From positions 1 through 14,449 of the forward strand of contig NJEJ01000042.1 in the NCBI GenBank assembly GCA_002255025.1: a DNA stretch of 14,449 nucleotides, written 5' to 3'. Shown here piece by piece: positions 1-6,515 of this stretch. The notes beneath the pieces are model-generated. The model ran no database searches, had not been told where the DNA came from, and was given only the letters and a program-made list of their open reading frames with translations. This DNA comes from Candidatus Bathyarchaeota archaeon ex4484_135 (GTDB lineage Archaea; Thermoproteota; Bathyarchaeia; EX4484-135). The first letter of the stretch is position 1. Each line of letters begins with the position of its first letter. The translations under genes were made by a program, and so were the position numbers.

Positions 1-267
1 AGGGTTGAGGACAAGAGCCGGACCTTCAACATGGCCCTCGTCCACGCCCTCGAGCTGGACTTCATGCTCGACGTGGCAGAGGTCATAATAGTGAGTGCCC
101 TGGCCCGGACCGAGTCCCGTGGGGCCCATTACAGGCTTGATTACCCGAGGCGTGATGACGAGAACTGGCTGAAGCACACGCTGGCCTACTGGACGCCCGA
201 GGGGCCTAGGCTGGCCTACGAGCCCGTGGTCATAACGAGGTGGAAGCCTACGGCTAGGAAGTATTAA
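1..267 (+). CDS. Fumarate reductase/succinate dehydrogenase flavoprotein subunit, C-terminal end (partial)
   Basis: This is the 3' end of a gene that begins left of the window; the frame is open from base 1 and stops at TAA 265-267. The last ~88 codons match the C-terminal domain of SdhA/FrdA/TfrA flavoproteins, with the typical run LARTESRGAHYRLDYP followed by RDDENW and a tail ending in a WKPTARKY-like segment. In the family, the FAD-bearing part (not in this window) interconverts fumarate and succinate. The next gene begins 9 bases after the stop behind a strong ribosome binding site and encodes the iron-sulfur partner, so the two form one operon. Whether the enzyme works as succinate dehydrogenase, fumarate reductase or thiol:fumarate reductase cannot be told from this piece alone; the fused downstream subunit favours the TfrA type. 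Confidence 0.9.
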   Translation, partial: RVEDKSRTFNMALVHALELDFMLDVAEVIIVSALARTESRGAHYRLDYPRRDDENWLKHTLAYWTPEGPRLAYEPVVITRWKPTARKY

Positions 268-276
268 GGAGGTGAT
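268..276 (+). promoter_or_regulatory. Strong Shine-Dalgarno site before the TfrB-like gene
   Basis: GGAGGTGAT starts directly after the TAA of the flavoprotein gene. It is nearly a full match to the 16S rRNA 3' end. It supports a start at TTG 277 (core about 4 nt away) or GTG 283 (about 10 nt away). Confidence 0.7.
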
Positions 277-1845
277 TTGGCCGTGTCGGCCGTGAGGACC
301 GTGAAGTTCATAATAAGGCGGTACGACCCGGGGAGGAAGGCGTTCTTCACAAGCACCTACGAGGTCCCGGTTAGGAAGGGCATGACGGTCCTCGACGCCC
401 TGCTCTACATAAAGGAGAACCTAGACGAGACGCTCACGTTCCGGTATTCCTGCCGCATGGGCATATGTGGCTCCTGTGCCCTGAGGGTGAATGGGAAGTC
501 CACGCCCATATGCAACCTCCAGGTGCTCGACCTAGGGACCGACACGGTTCTCATAGAGCCCTTAGCCAACCTCCCGCCCATAAGGGACCTCGTGGTGGAC
601 GTAAGGCCTTTCTTCGAGCGTTTCAAGACCGTTAGGCCATACTTGCTCAGGCCCCCCGGCGAGCCGGAAGAGGAATTCAGGCAGGAGCCCGAGGTCTTCA
701 AGCGTTACTGGCCTCTCTCGCCCTGCACGAGCTGTGCCTCATGCCTTTCGGCTTGCCCAGCCAGTATAGATGATGCCTTCCTCGGCCCGTCGGCCCTCAT
801 GACCAATTACAGGTTCATAATAGACACCCGTGATGCTGGCCTGGAAGAACGCCTGAAGGTCGTCAGGGATACCATATGGCTATGCACGGCCTGCAGCTCC
901 TGCACCCTCGTTTGCCCGAAGGAAATCGACATAGCGAACGCCATAGTAGAGGAGAAATCCGTCCTCGTGGAACAGGGCCGTATAGCAAGGCGTATCGCGG
1001 ACGTGTTAGAGAACGCCATGACGTACCACAACCCGCTCGGCCGCCTCCAGGTCAAGAGGTTAGAGTGGGCCGAGGGCCTTGAGCCGCCCTTGAAGCTGGC
1101 CCCTGAGGTCGGGAAGGCCGATAGGCTCCTATTCGTCTGCTGCCTCCAGGCCTTCGAGGCCAGGCACCAGGAGGTCGCCAGGGCCGTCGCCAGGACCCTG
1201 AGGGCCTCTGGCCTAGATTTCGCCAGCCTCGGGCCGGAAGAATGGTGCTGCGGGGACCACGTGCTCAGGATGGGCGAGAAAGGGCTTTTCGAGGAGCTGG
1301 CCGAGCACAACGCATCTGCCTTCGAGAAGTACGGCGTATCCGAGGTCATAACGGTGTCGCCGCACTGCTACTACGTGTTCAAGAACGAGGAACCGTATAG
1401 GCAGCTCGGCCTCACGGTCCTACACTACACGGAGGTACTGGCCGAGGCCATAAGCTCGGGCAAGATAAGGCCCTCCAAGGCCCTGGAGGGCCTAAAGGTG
1501 GCCTTCCATGACCCGTGCTTCCTCGGCAAGCGTTCGGGCATCTACGAGGCCCCGAGGCAGGTCCTAGAGGCCATACCGGGCATCGAGCTCGTGGAGCTCG
1601 GCAGGAACAAGGAGAACAGCTTCTGCTGCGGGGGCGGTGCTGGCCGCGTCTGGACGGAGGAAGCCGAGCCCGAGAAGAGGCCATCCGTGAACAGGCTCAG
1701 GGAAGCCCTTGAGCTGGGCGTGGACGTCATAGCGACGGCCTGCCCGTTCTGCACGTGCATGCTCGAGGACGCAGCTAAAGTCCTTGACGTCGAGGAGAAG
1801 ATAGCCATAAAGGATGTGGCCGAACTCCTCGCCCAGGCCCTTTGA
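277..1845 (+). CDS. tfrB: SdhB-CCG fusion, thiol:fumarate reductase subunit B type
   Basis: The 522-residue protein carries electrons to the flavoprotein encoded just upstream. Its N-terminal half is SdhB-like: a plant-type [2Fe-2S] site with Cys 59, 64, 67 and 79, then two CxxCxxCxxxCP sites at 150-160 and 203-213. The C-terminal half has two CCG (HdrB/HdrD/GlpC-like) modules: Cys 288/289, CCG at 324, Cys 364, then Cys 414, CCG at 450 and CPFC at 489-492. This order is that of TfrB of methanogens, which takes electrons from coenzyme M and B thiols; the first CxxC half-motif here reads SPHC, a common variant. No membrane anchor gene follows, so a soluble enzyme is likely. The thiol substrate is unknown. 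The start is TTG 277 or GTG 283. The stop overlaps the next open frame in TTGA. Confidence 0.85.
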   Translation: MAVSAVRTVKFIIRRYDPGRKAFFTSTYEVPVRKGMTVLDALLYIKENLDETLTFRYSCRMGICGSCALRVNGKSTPICNLQVLDLGTDTVLIEPLANLPPIRDLVVDVRPFFERFKTVRPYLLRPPGEPEEEFRQEPEVFKRYWPLSPCTSCASCLSACPASIDDAFLGPSALMTNYRFIIDTRDAGLEERLKVVRDTIWLCTACSSCTLVCPKEIDIANAIVEEKSVLVEQGRIARRIADVLENAMTYHNPLGRLQVKRLEWAEGLEPPLKLAPEVGKADRLLFVCCLQAFEARHQEVARAVARTLRASGLDFASLGPEEWCCGDHVLRMGEKGLFEELAEHNASAFEKYGVSEVITVSPHCYYVFKNEEPYRQLGLTVLHYTEVLAEAISSGKIRPSKALEGLKVAFHDPCFLGKRSGIYEAPRQVLEAIPGIELVELGRNKENSFCCGGGAGRVWTEEAEPEKRPSVNRLREALELGVDVIATACPFCTCMLEDAAKVLDVEEKIAIKDVAELLAQAL

Positions 1846-1868
1846 AGCAGGGATTGGGGGGTGGCGTC

Positions 1869-2660
1869 TTGCCGGGCCTGGAGGAACTCTCGGAGCTGGC
1901 CGGGCGGGTTAAGGCCCGGTTGGGCCTCAGGACCTACTTAGTAGGCGTCAAGTTGCTCAAGGACCCGTCAGAGCTGCCTAAGGAGGCCAGGAGGCCCCTC
2001 AGGGACTTCGGGTCCAAGCTCCCGGCCTGCAGGGCCCTGAACGCGGCCAGGACGTACGGCTGGCCCATCGGCCAGACGCTCGACGATATGTTCTGCGTCA
2101 TAGGTGCAGCTGCTTACGGCATGTTGGAGGGGCCGGACTACGTATTCGAGTCCGGCCTGGTGAGCCACCACGCCAAGGATGGCCGGGTGGCTGAGGTCCT
2201 CTACCGTGCCCTTAAGGACCGTTTCTTAGAGCCGGGCTCTTGCTCGGCTGTCCTCTTCATGCCCATGCACAGGCTGTCCATGGAGCCCGACGTGGTCGTG
2301 GCCTACGGGACGCCGACCCAGGTGGCCGTCATCCTGAAGGCCATGGCCTGGGCTGGCGTCCTGGCCGAGATGGAGTTCGTGGGCATAGCCTCTTGCTCGG
2401 CCGTGCCGTACGTGCTGAAGAAGGACAAGCCCACCATGGCCGTCCCGTGTGCTGGCGAGAGGCTGCTCGGCCTGACGGAGGAGGACGAGGCCTGGGCAGC
2501 CTTCAAGCCCGAGCTATTGCTGGCGGTAGCAGAAGGCGTGGAAGCCATAAGGAAGATATTCCCCTACCCGCCCATCAAGCCGCTCGAGCAGCCCAGGGCA
2601 CCTAAGTGGTACCCGATGAGCATAGAGGATTACCGGGAGTGGCTCGGTAAGAAGCGTTGA
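1869..2660 (+). CDS. DUF169 family protein
   Basis: This is a member of the DUF169 family, an uncharacterised mainly archaeal and anaerobic-bacterial group. Visible marks are the conserved small-Cys segments: PACRAL, MFCVIGAA, SCSAVLFMP, ASCSAVP and VPCAGER, plus a VVAYGTP stretch and an IFPYPP segment near the end. The frame is open from TTG 1842, which overlaps the upstream TGA, but a G-rich Shine-Dalgarno-like run at 1855-1863 favours TTG 1869. It is the third gene of the fumarate reductase operon, which suggests a redox-linked role. The five conserved-looking cysteines could bind metal or a cofactor, which is inference only. No signal peptide or membrane segment is seen. Confidence 0.75.
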   Translation: MPGLEELSELAGRVKARLGLRTYLVGVKLLKDPSELPKEARRPLRDFGSKLPACRALNAARTYGWPIGQTLDDMFCVIGAAAYGMLEGPDYVFESGLVSHHAKDGRVAEVLYRALKDRFLEPGSCSAVLFMPMHRLSMEPDVVVAYGTPTQVAVILKAMAWAGVLAEMEFVGIASCSAVPYVLKKDKPTMAVPCAGERLLGLTEEDEAWAAFKPELLLAVAEGVEAIRKIFPYPPIKPLEQPRAPKWYPMSIEDYREWLGKKR

Positions 2661-2682
2661 AAGCCTTCATGTCCCCACAATT

Positions 2683-2690
2683 CTTTTAAG
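2683..2690 (+). promoter_or_regulatory. TATA-like box for the EVE gene
   Basis: CTTTTAAG lies about 36 nt before ATG 2723, the usual archaeal spacing for a short-leader transcript. It falls in the gap after the DUF169 stop, so the EVE gene probably has its own promoter. Confidence 0.4.
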
Positions 2691-2722
2691 GGCTTCTTGT
2701 GCCTACAATATCTCGAGGGGTC

Positions 2723-3145
2723 ATGACCAAGTACTGGCTCTGTGTGGTCAACGAGGAGAACTGGCGTATCGTCAAGGAGAAGCTCGTGTGGGGCGTATCA
2801 GACCGCTACAAGAGGAAAATGGAAGAGCTCGAGGAAGGCGATTTCGTGGCCTTTTACGTTAGGCCTAAGAAGCTCGGCGGCATATTTAAGGCGGCCTCAA
2901 AGCCCTACGTGGACAAGAAGCCAATCTTCAGCTCCGAGGGCTTCAGGACGGGAGAGGTCTTCCCGAACAGGGTCAAGATTGAGCCCGTATTGGTCCCGGA
3001 GGAGCCAGTTCCCTTCGAGCCCCTGATCGGCCGGCTGAAGTTCATAAGGAACAAGGAGAAGTGGACGGGCCACCTCAGGGGGGCCATGAGGCAGATACCC
3101 GAAGAGGATTTCGAGGTCCTGAGGGAGGCCTTGGGAGGACGATAG
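2723..3145 (+). CDS. EVE (PUA-like) domain protein
   Basis: The protein is a single EVE domain of about 140 residues, the normal size for stand-alone members. The start MTKYWLCVVN, the GDFVAFYV strand, the GIFKAAS segment, FPNRVKIEP and the end pattern LKFIRNKEKW...HLRG are typical. EVE domains belong to the PUA-like fold and are linked in the literature to binding of modified nucleotides in RNA or DNA; the ligand here is unknown. An in-frame upstream start at 2699 exists, but ATG 2723 is preferred because a GAGGGG ribosome site sits just before it and the domain begins there. It lies downstream of the redox operon with its own TATA-like box. A second EVE gene lies at the right edge of the window. 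Confidence 0.85.
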   Translation: MTKYWLCVVNEENWRIVKEKLVWGVSDRYKRKMEELEEGDFVAFYVRPKKLGGIFKAASKPYVDKKPIFSSEGFRTGEVFPNRVKIEPVLVPEEPVPFEPLIGRLKFIRNKEKWTGHLRGAMRQIPEEDFEVLREALGGR

Positions 3146-3197
3146 GAAGGACATACCGTGAGCTAAGCGGGCCACAGAAAAGGAGCCGACCGGTACT

Positions 3198-3452
3198 TCA
3201 CTCCTTCTTGCTGGATAAATACCACTTCAGGTATTCCTTGTACATCTTCTCCTTCTCATCTTCGTACTCGGCAGACATGGCTTCTCTTATCTCCTCAAAT
3301 ATCTTCCTCCTGGCTTCCGATAGCTCCTCACGCGTGAACATGCGTCCGCATCCCGTGCAGGTGTAGGTCTTCGTGTCGCTGTCATAAAGCAGCATGCCTC
3401 CGCACTCTGGGCAGCCGGGCGGCCCCCTACGCCTGGGCCTGAGCGGCCTCAT
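3198..3452 (-). CDS. Small Zn-ribbon protein with charged helical tail
   Basis: The 84-residue protein has one zinc-ribbon: CPECG near residue 14 and CTGCGRMF near residue 32, which would bind one Zn with four cysteines. The N-terminus is rich in Arg and Pro (MRPLRPRRRGPP). The C-terminal half is a strongly charged helix rich in Glu and Lys, possibly coiled coil. Similar small archaeal proteins are uncharacterised; a role in nucleic acid binding or transcription is guesswork. It converges with the EVE gene, leaving 52 bases between the stops. A TATA-like CTTAAAG (3484-3490 on this strand) lies about 35 nt upstream of the ATG, so it is probably transcribed on its own with a short leader. Confidence 0.7.
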   Translation of the reverse strand: MRPLRPRRRGPPGCPECGGMLLYDSDTKTYTCTGCGRMFTREELSEARRKIFEEIREAMSAEYEDEKEKMYKEYLKWYLSSKKE

Positions 3453-3483
3453 GTGCTTCCCTGCATCGTGTGCGGGGCCTCGG

Positions 3484-3490
3484 CTTTAAG
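3484..3490 (-). promoter_or_regulatory. TATA-like box for the small Zn-ribbon gene
   Basis: CTTAAAG on the minus strand sits about 35 nt before ATG 3452, in the short gap after the polyferredoxin gene. Confidence 0.35.
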
Positions 3491-3503
3491 CGTTGCTGAC
3501 CAC

Positions 3504-4445
3504 TTAGCTCCCCGAGCGAGCTATTATCCAGCCCAGCCTCTTCTCCACGACCTCCTGGCCCCTCTCCATGCTCTTGGCCACCAGCTCGCGGGTCAGGTGG
3601 ACGGTAGAGGTCAGCTTCTCTAAGGCCTTGTTCCAGGCACCGGACTTGATGGGCTCGTGCCTTATGTAGGTCCTCGTGAGCTCTATGGCCTCCTCGACCG
3701 GGCAGACGAGCCTGCAGACGCCACAGTAAACGCACGTCACCTCGTTTACTACTACCTTGCCATCGGGCCCAACGGTCAGCGTGCCCGGCACGGGACAGAC
3801 GTCAACACAGTCCTTGCAGCCCTCGGGGCAGAGGTCCGTGTTTATCCTGATGGAGCCGTGAATGACCTTCACGGCCCTTATGGCACCCTCAGGGCACTTC
3901 AGCTCGCAGAGCCTGCAGCCAGGGCAGCCATCTAGGTCGATTTCCACGTTGACCTTCAGCTCCTCCGGCCTCGGGTAGGCCTTGGCTTCCTCGAGCGAGA
4001 GCTCCCGTCCGTCAGGCCCTACCACGCTGACCTTTATCAGGCCGAGGGGGCAGGCGTCCTCGCATTCCTTGCAGCCCGGTGGGCACTTGGACACGTCAAC
4101 CACGACCTCACGCAACAGCCTCGGGAAGCTCTCCGACTCCGCGACCGGTATGATAGGTTGTCCGTCCTTGAGGACCTTTATGGCCCCGAAGGGGCATATG
4201 CAATTACATATGCCGCAGAACTGGCACTTCTCCTCGTCCACGTCTATCACGGGCTTCCTCGGGCCCTCGGAGCCGTTTTTCTCGGGCACCTTGACCGTTA
4301 TGGCCTCCCTCGGGCATATCAGGGAGCACAGCTCGCAGCCCACGCACTTCGTCCTGTCCAGCTCGAGCTTGTGCTTGTGGACGTGGAGCCTCCGCTCTAT
4401 CACGAGCCTCTCGGGCGTGTCCGTCTTCCATATCCGCATGGGCAT
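3504..4445 (-). CDS. Six-cluster polyferredoxin (FwdF/MvhB-like)
   Basis: The 313-residue soluble protein holds six [4Fe-4S] motifs. Four are classic CxxCxxCxxxCP: residues 34-44, 74-84, 174-184 and 238-248. Two are the variant CPxGCKxCxxxCP, at 121-132 and 206-217. The last ~60 residues have no cysteines and look helical. Chains of ferredoxin modules act as electron wires in Fwd/Fmd, Mvh or Ech-like complexes; the opening HKLELDRTKCVGCELC resembles FwdF proteins. No formylmethanofuran dehydrogenase or hydrogenase gene is in the window, so the partner is unknown. The nearby TfrB-type operon lies on the other strand. A TATA-like box lies 39 nt upstream of the ATG; a second ATG two codons in is also possible. 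Confidence 0.8.
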   Translation of the reverse strand: MPMRIWKTDTPERLVIERRLHVHKHKLELDRTKCVGCELCSLICPREAITVKVPEKNGSEGPRKPVIDVDEEKCQFCGICNCICPFGAIKVLKDGQPIIPVAESESFPRLLREVVVDVSKCPPGCKECEDACPLGLIKVSVVGPDGRELSLEEAKAYPRPEELKVNVEIDLDGCPGCRLCELKCPEGAIRAVKVIHGSIRINTDLCPEGCKDCVDVCPVPGTLTVGPDGKVVVNEVTCVYCGVCRLVCPVEEAIELTRTYIRHEPIKSGAWNKALEKLTSTVHLTRELVAKSMERGQEVVEKRLGWIIARSGS

Positions 4446-4478
4446 TTCTCATCAGGCCCGCCCTGGCACACGAGGGCG

Positions 4479-4488
4479 TATTATTAAG
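4479..4488 (-). promoter_or_regulatory. TATA-like box for the polyferredoxin gene
   Basis: CTTAATAATA on the minus strand lies about 39 nt before ATG 4445, between this gene and the upstream membrane-protein gene. Confidence 0.4.
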
Positions 4489-4500
4489 CCTTTCCGGCCC

Positions 4501-6108
4501 CTAGGCCCAGCCGAAGGCAGACATGACCTGGGGCGTCACGAGGCCTTCTATGAGGCCAGCCAAGACGAACAGGGGCAGAAGCCCCACTAGGGCGTAAATA
4601 CAGGACCTCACGACCGAGGCAAACTTATCCAAGTCAATCTGGCCCTTGAGGAAGGCCCTGTAGGCCAAGCCCATCCTCAGCCCGCAGGCCGATGCTAGGA
4701 GGAAGGCCGGCATCTCCACCACGCCGTGAGGCAGGAGGGCCGCCAAGGCCATGGCCGGGTCCCCTATGAGGGCCCCCACGAGCCCTATGACGAGCCCGTT
4801 GGCGAAGAGGAACAGCAGGACCGGCACGCCCGCCAGTATGCCTGACGTGGCCGATGAGATGGCCAGACGCCAGTTGTAGAAGGCTATGTAGAAGGAGGTC
4901 GGGAGGCCGTAGGGCCACCTCATCCTCGGGTTGATGAGCCCAGGCCTGAGGAAGCCCAGGGCCCTGACCGCGTACCTCAGGTCCTCCATGGAGCCCACGA
5001 GAACGCCGAGCACCACGCCAACCGCCATGGGCAAGATGGCCCACAGGACGAGCGATATATTCTCAGGGGCAGATAGGAAGGACCTGAGGGACTTAAAGCC
5101 CTCGTGAAAGGACCTGGAGATACCTGCCCTTATCTTCCACTCGGCTGGCTCGAGGTAGACCGTGCTGTCCTCGGCCTGCATGAATATGCCGACCCTGGCC
5201 ACCTGGAAGACGGGCTCGAGGACCAACAAGATGACGAGCGACACAAGGCTGGTGAGGTCCACGCTGACCAACATGAGCAGGTTGGCCAGGAAGGCCAATC
5301 CGGCCCTGAGGGCGGCCTCGAAGATTATCAAGAGGAGCGTATCGCCTGGCTTACGGGCTAGGGTCCTGAAGCTGGCTTTGAAGCAGGCCAGCAGGCCCAG
5401 GTCGGGCCTCAGGGCAGCTGCCACGAGGACGTAGAAGGTCAGCAGGAGTACTGAGATCAGGTAAACCAACAGCAGGATGATGAGGGCTAGGGCCTCAAAG
5501 AGGAAGGCAGGCGACGTAGGGGTAAGTGCGGCCGTGGAAAGGGCTCGGTAGAAGATAAACAGGACCATGAGCCAGGTCGGGATGTCCGTCATGGTCTTCA
5601 CGACGAGGGCCGCCGGGAAGAGCCTCCTCCAGTTCTTGGACATGCCCTCGAGGAAGGTGCTCAAGTTCGTCCTGCCCTTAGCGAGTAGTTCCTCGGCCAT
5701 CCTGTAGAGGCCCGAGTAGGAGAAGGCCGATGCCAGAGCCCCCATGAATATGCTGCCCGCTAAGGAAACGGCCAACAGGACGATTAAGGCCCAGAGGACG
5801 CCGGGCGAGGCCAATATGGACAATAGCCTCCCGAGGTCGAAGGCCATTACGGCATCCACCAGGACCCTAAGATAGCCTGTCGAGGTCAGGTAGGCCAGCA
5901 GGCCCACGAGCGTTATGACCGATATGAGCGATGCCATGCTGGATAAGCCCGTGAAGAGGAGCACAGGGACCGCCAGGGAAGTGTTAGACCAGAAGGCCCT
6001 GAGGGCCAGCTCGAACAGCAGGAGGGCACCTTTAGCAGGCACGTATGGCCCGACCTGCCAGATCGGTGCCCGAACACCTGGCTCGCTCGGGAGGCCCTGG
6101 GCGTCCAT
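4501..6108 (-). CDS. Multi-pass membrane protein with C-terminal SpoIIM-like domain
   Basis: The product is about 535 residues when started at ATG 6108. It is very hydrophobic, with roughly a dozen predicted membrane segments. The last ~180 residues match the SpoIIM/DUF95 pattern: IAFYNWRLA, a glycine-rich helix, FANGLVIG, then LPHGVVEMPAFLLASACGL. The N-terminal ~350 residues form a separate bundle of membrane helices with long Leu/Ala runs, not recognised with confidence. SpoIIM-type proteins in archaea have no settled function; a role in membrane shaping or transport is a guess. The frame is open back to 6237, but that would overlap the divergent Zn-ribbon gene. A TATA-like box at 6133-6143 places transcription start near 6112, so ATG 6108 fits a leaderless message. 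Confidence 0.75.
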   Translation of the reverse strand: MDAQGLPSEPGVRAPIWQVGPYVPAKGALLLFELALRAFWSNTSLAVPVLLFTGLSSMASLISVITLVGLLAYLTSTGYLRVLVDAVMAFDLGRLLSILASPGVLWALIVLLAVSLAGSIFMGALASAFSYSGLYRMAEELLAKGRTNLSTFLEGMSKNWRRLFPAALVVKTMTDIPTWLMVLFIFYRALSTAALTPTSPAFLFEALALIILLLVYLISVLLLTFYVLVAAALRPDLGLLACFKASFRTLARKPGDTLLLIIFEAALRAGLAFLANLLMLVSVDLTSLVSLVILLVLEPVFQVARVGIFMQAEDSTVYLEPAEWKIRAGISRSFHEGFKSLRSFLSAPENISLVLWAILPMAVGVVLGVLVGSMEDLRYAVRALGFLRPGLINPRMRWPYGLPTSFYIAFYNWRLAISSATSGILAGVPVLLFLFANGLVIGLVGALIGDPAMALAALLPHGVVEMPAFLLASACGLRMGLAYRAFLKGQIDLDKFASVVRSCIYALVGLLPLFVLAGLIEGLVTPQVMSAFGWA

Positions 6109-6132
6109 AGCTGCCATTAGGGCCCGTGCTGG

Positions 6133-6143
6133 CCTTAAAAAGG
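6133..6143 (-). promoter_or_regulatory. TATA-like box for the SpoIIM-type gene
   Basis: CCTTTTTAAGG on the minus strand is centred 30 nt before ATG 6108 and decides this start over the upstream Met codons. It is a near palindrome and lies about 70 nt before the divergent Zn-ribbon gene. Confidence 0.45.
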
Positions 6144-6205
6144 TGCCCACGGGCTTGCCAGAAAGCCTTAGGAGGCCGGGCCCGCACCACGCCAGAGGCG
6201 AGAAC

Positions 6206-6433
6206 ATGGGCAAGGCCAAGAAGACCTCAAAGGTCAAGAAGTGCCCGGAGTGCGGGACCGAGGTCCAAGAGCCCTACAAGACATGGGAGCTCGTGGCCCC
6301 CTTCCCGGACAAGAAGATGAGGATAACCGTCACCATAATGGGCATGTACGAGTGCCCCAACTGTGGGAAGAAGTTCAGGGCTGTCGTGAGCAAGGTGAAG
6401 CTCGGGCCAGGAGAAGTGGAGATATCAAAGTGA
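6206..6433 (+). CDS. Crenarchaeal-type small Zn-ribbon protein
   Basis: The 75-residue basic protein has two zinc knuckles, CPECG (residues 13-17) and CPNCG (about 50-54), joined by a conserved-looking stretch KTWELVAPFPDKK then ITVTIMG. The Lys-rich ends suggest nucleic acid contact. I recall similar small Zn-ribbon proteins widely in crenarchaea, where they are left uncharacterised or grouped with small chromatin-like proteins; this is memory, not a search result. ATG 6206 is preferred because the conserved part begins right after it, although the frame is open to 5915. The stop codon lies inside a 14-nt direct repeat whose second copy is found after the neighbouring tRNA half. Confidence 0.75.
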   Translation: MGKAKKTSKVKKCPECGTEVQEPYKTWELVAPFPDKKMRITVTIMGMYECPNCGKKFRAVVSKVKLGPGEVEISK

Positions 6434-6434
6434 T
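6421..6434 (+). repeat. 14-nt direct repeat, copy 1
   Basis: GATATCAAAGTGAT covers the last codons and stop of the Zn-ribbon gene. A copy with one change lies at 6485-6498, on the far side of the tRNA 3' half. Confidence 0.75.
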
Positions 6435-6437
6435 GTG

Positions 6438-6475
6438 TGGCGGGCCCAGTGGGATTTGAACCCACGACCAACTTC
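6438..6475 (-). tRNA. Orphan 3' half of a tRNA (anticodon not present)
   Basis: Read on the minus strand this is a clean tRNA 3' part: possible anticodon-stem strand GAAGT, variable loop TGGTC, T-stem GTGGG/CCCAC around the loop TTCAAAT, acceptor strand TGGGCCC, discriminator G and encoded CCA (6440-6438). No 5' half (GGGCCCA or GGGCCCG plus a D-arm) occurs next to it: upstream on this strand is the end of the HEXXH gene, downstream the Zn-ribbon gene. It closely resembles the 3' part of tRNA-Lys at 7941-8017, but the T-stem differences are paired on both strands. It could be the displaced 3' end left by integration at tRNA-Lys, or the 3' half of a split trans-spliced tRNA. The isotype cannot be told; discriminator G would fit Lys or Arg. 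Confidence 0.75.
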
Positions 6476-6484
6476 TTCTATCTT

Positions 6485-6498
6485 GATATCTAAGTGAT
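6485..6498 (+). repeat. 14-nt direct repeat, copy 2
   Basis: GATATCTAAGTGAT matches 13 of 14 bases of 6421-6434, 64 nt away. In the frame of copy 1 both encode Ile-Ser-Lys-stop, the single change being silent. Confidence 0.75.
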
Positions 6499-6515
6499 CG
6501 CTAGCCCTCGCCCAG

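Noticed and set aside
3145..3197. A minus-strand stretch with a box-A-like CTTAGCTCACGG that could be a tRNA 5' half matching the orphan 3' half.
   Set aside because: The preceding bases (GCCCGCT) do not pair with TGGGCCC, and no D-stem partner for GCTC follows in the needed place.
6377..6437. A permuted tRNA, with the 5' half lying after the 3' half on the minus strand.
   Set aside because: That stretch is the coding end of the Zn-ribbon gene and holds no GGGCCCA/G strand or D-arm.
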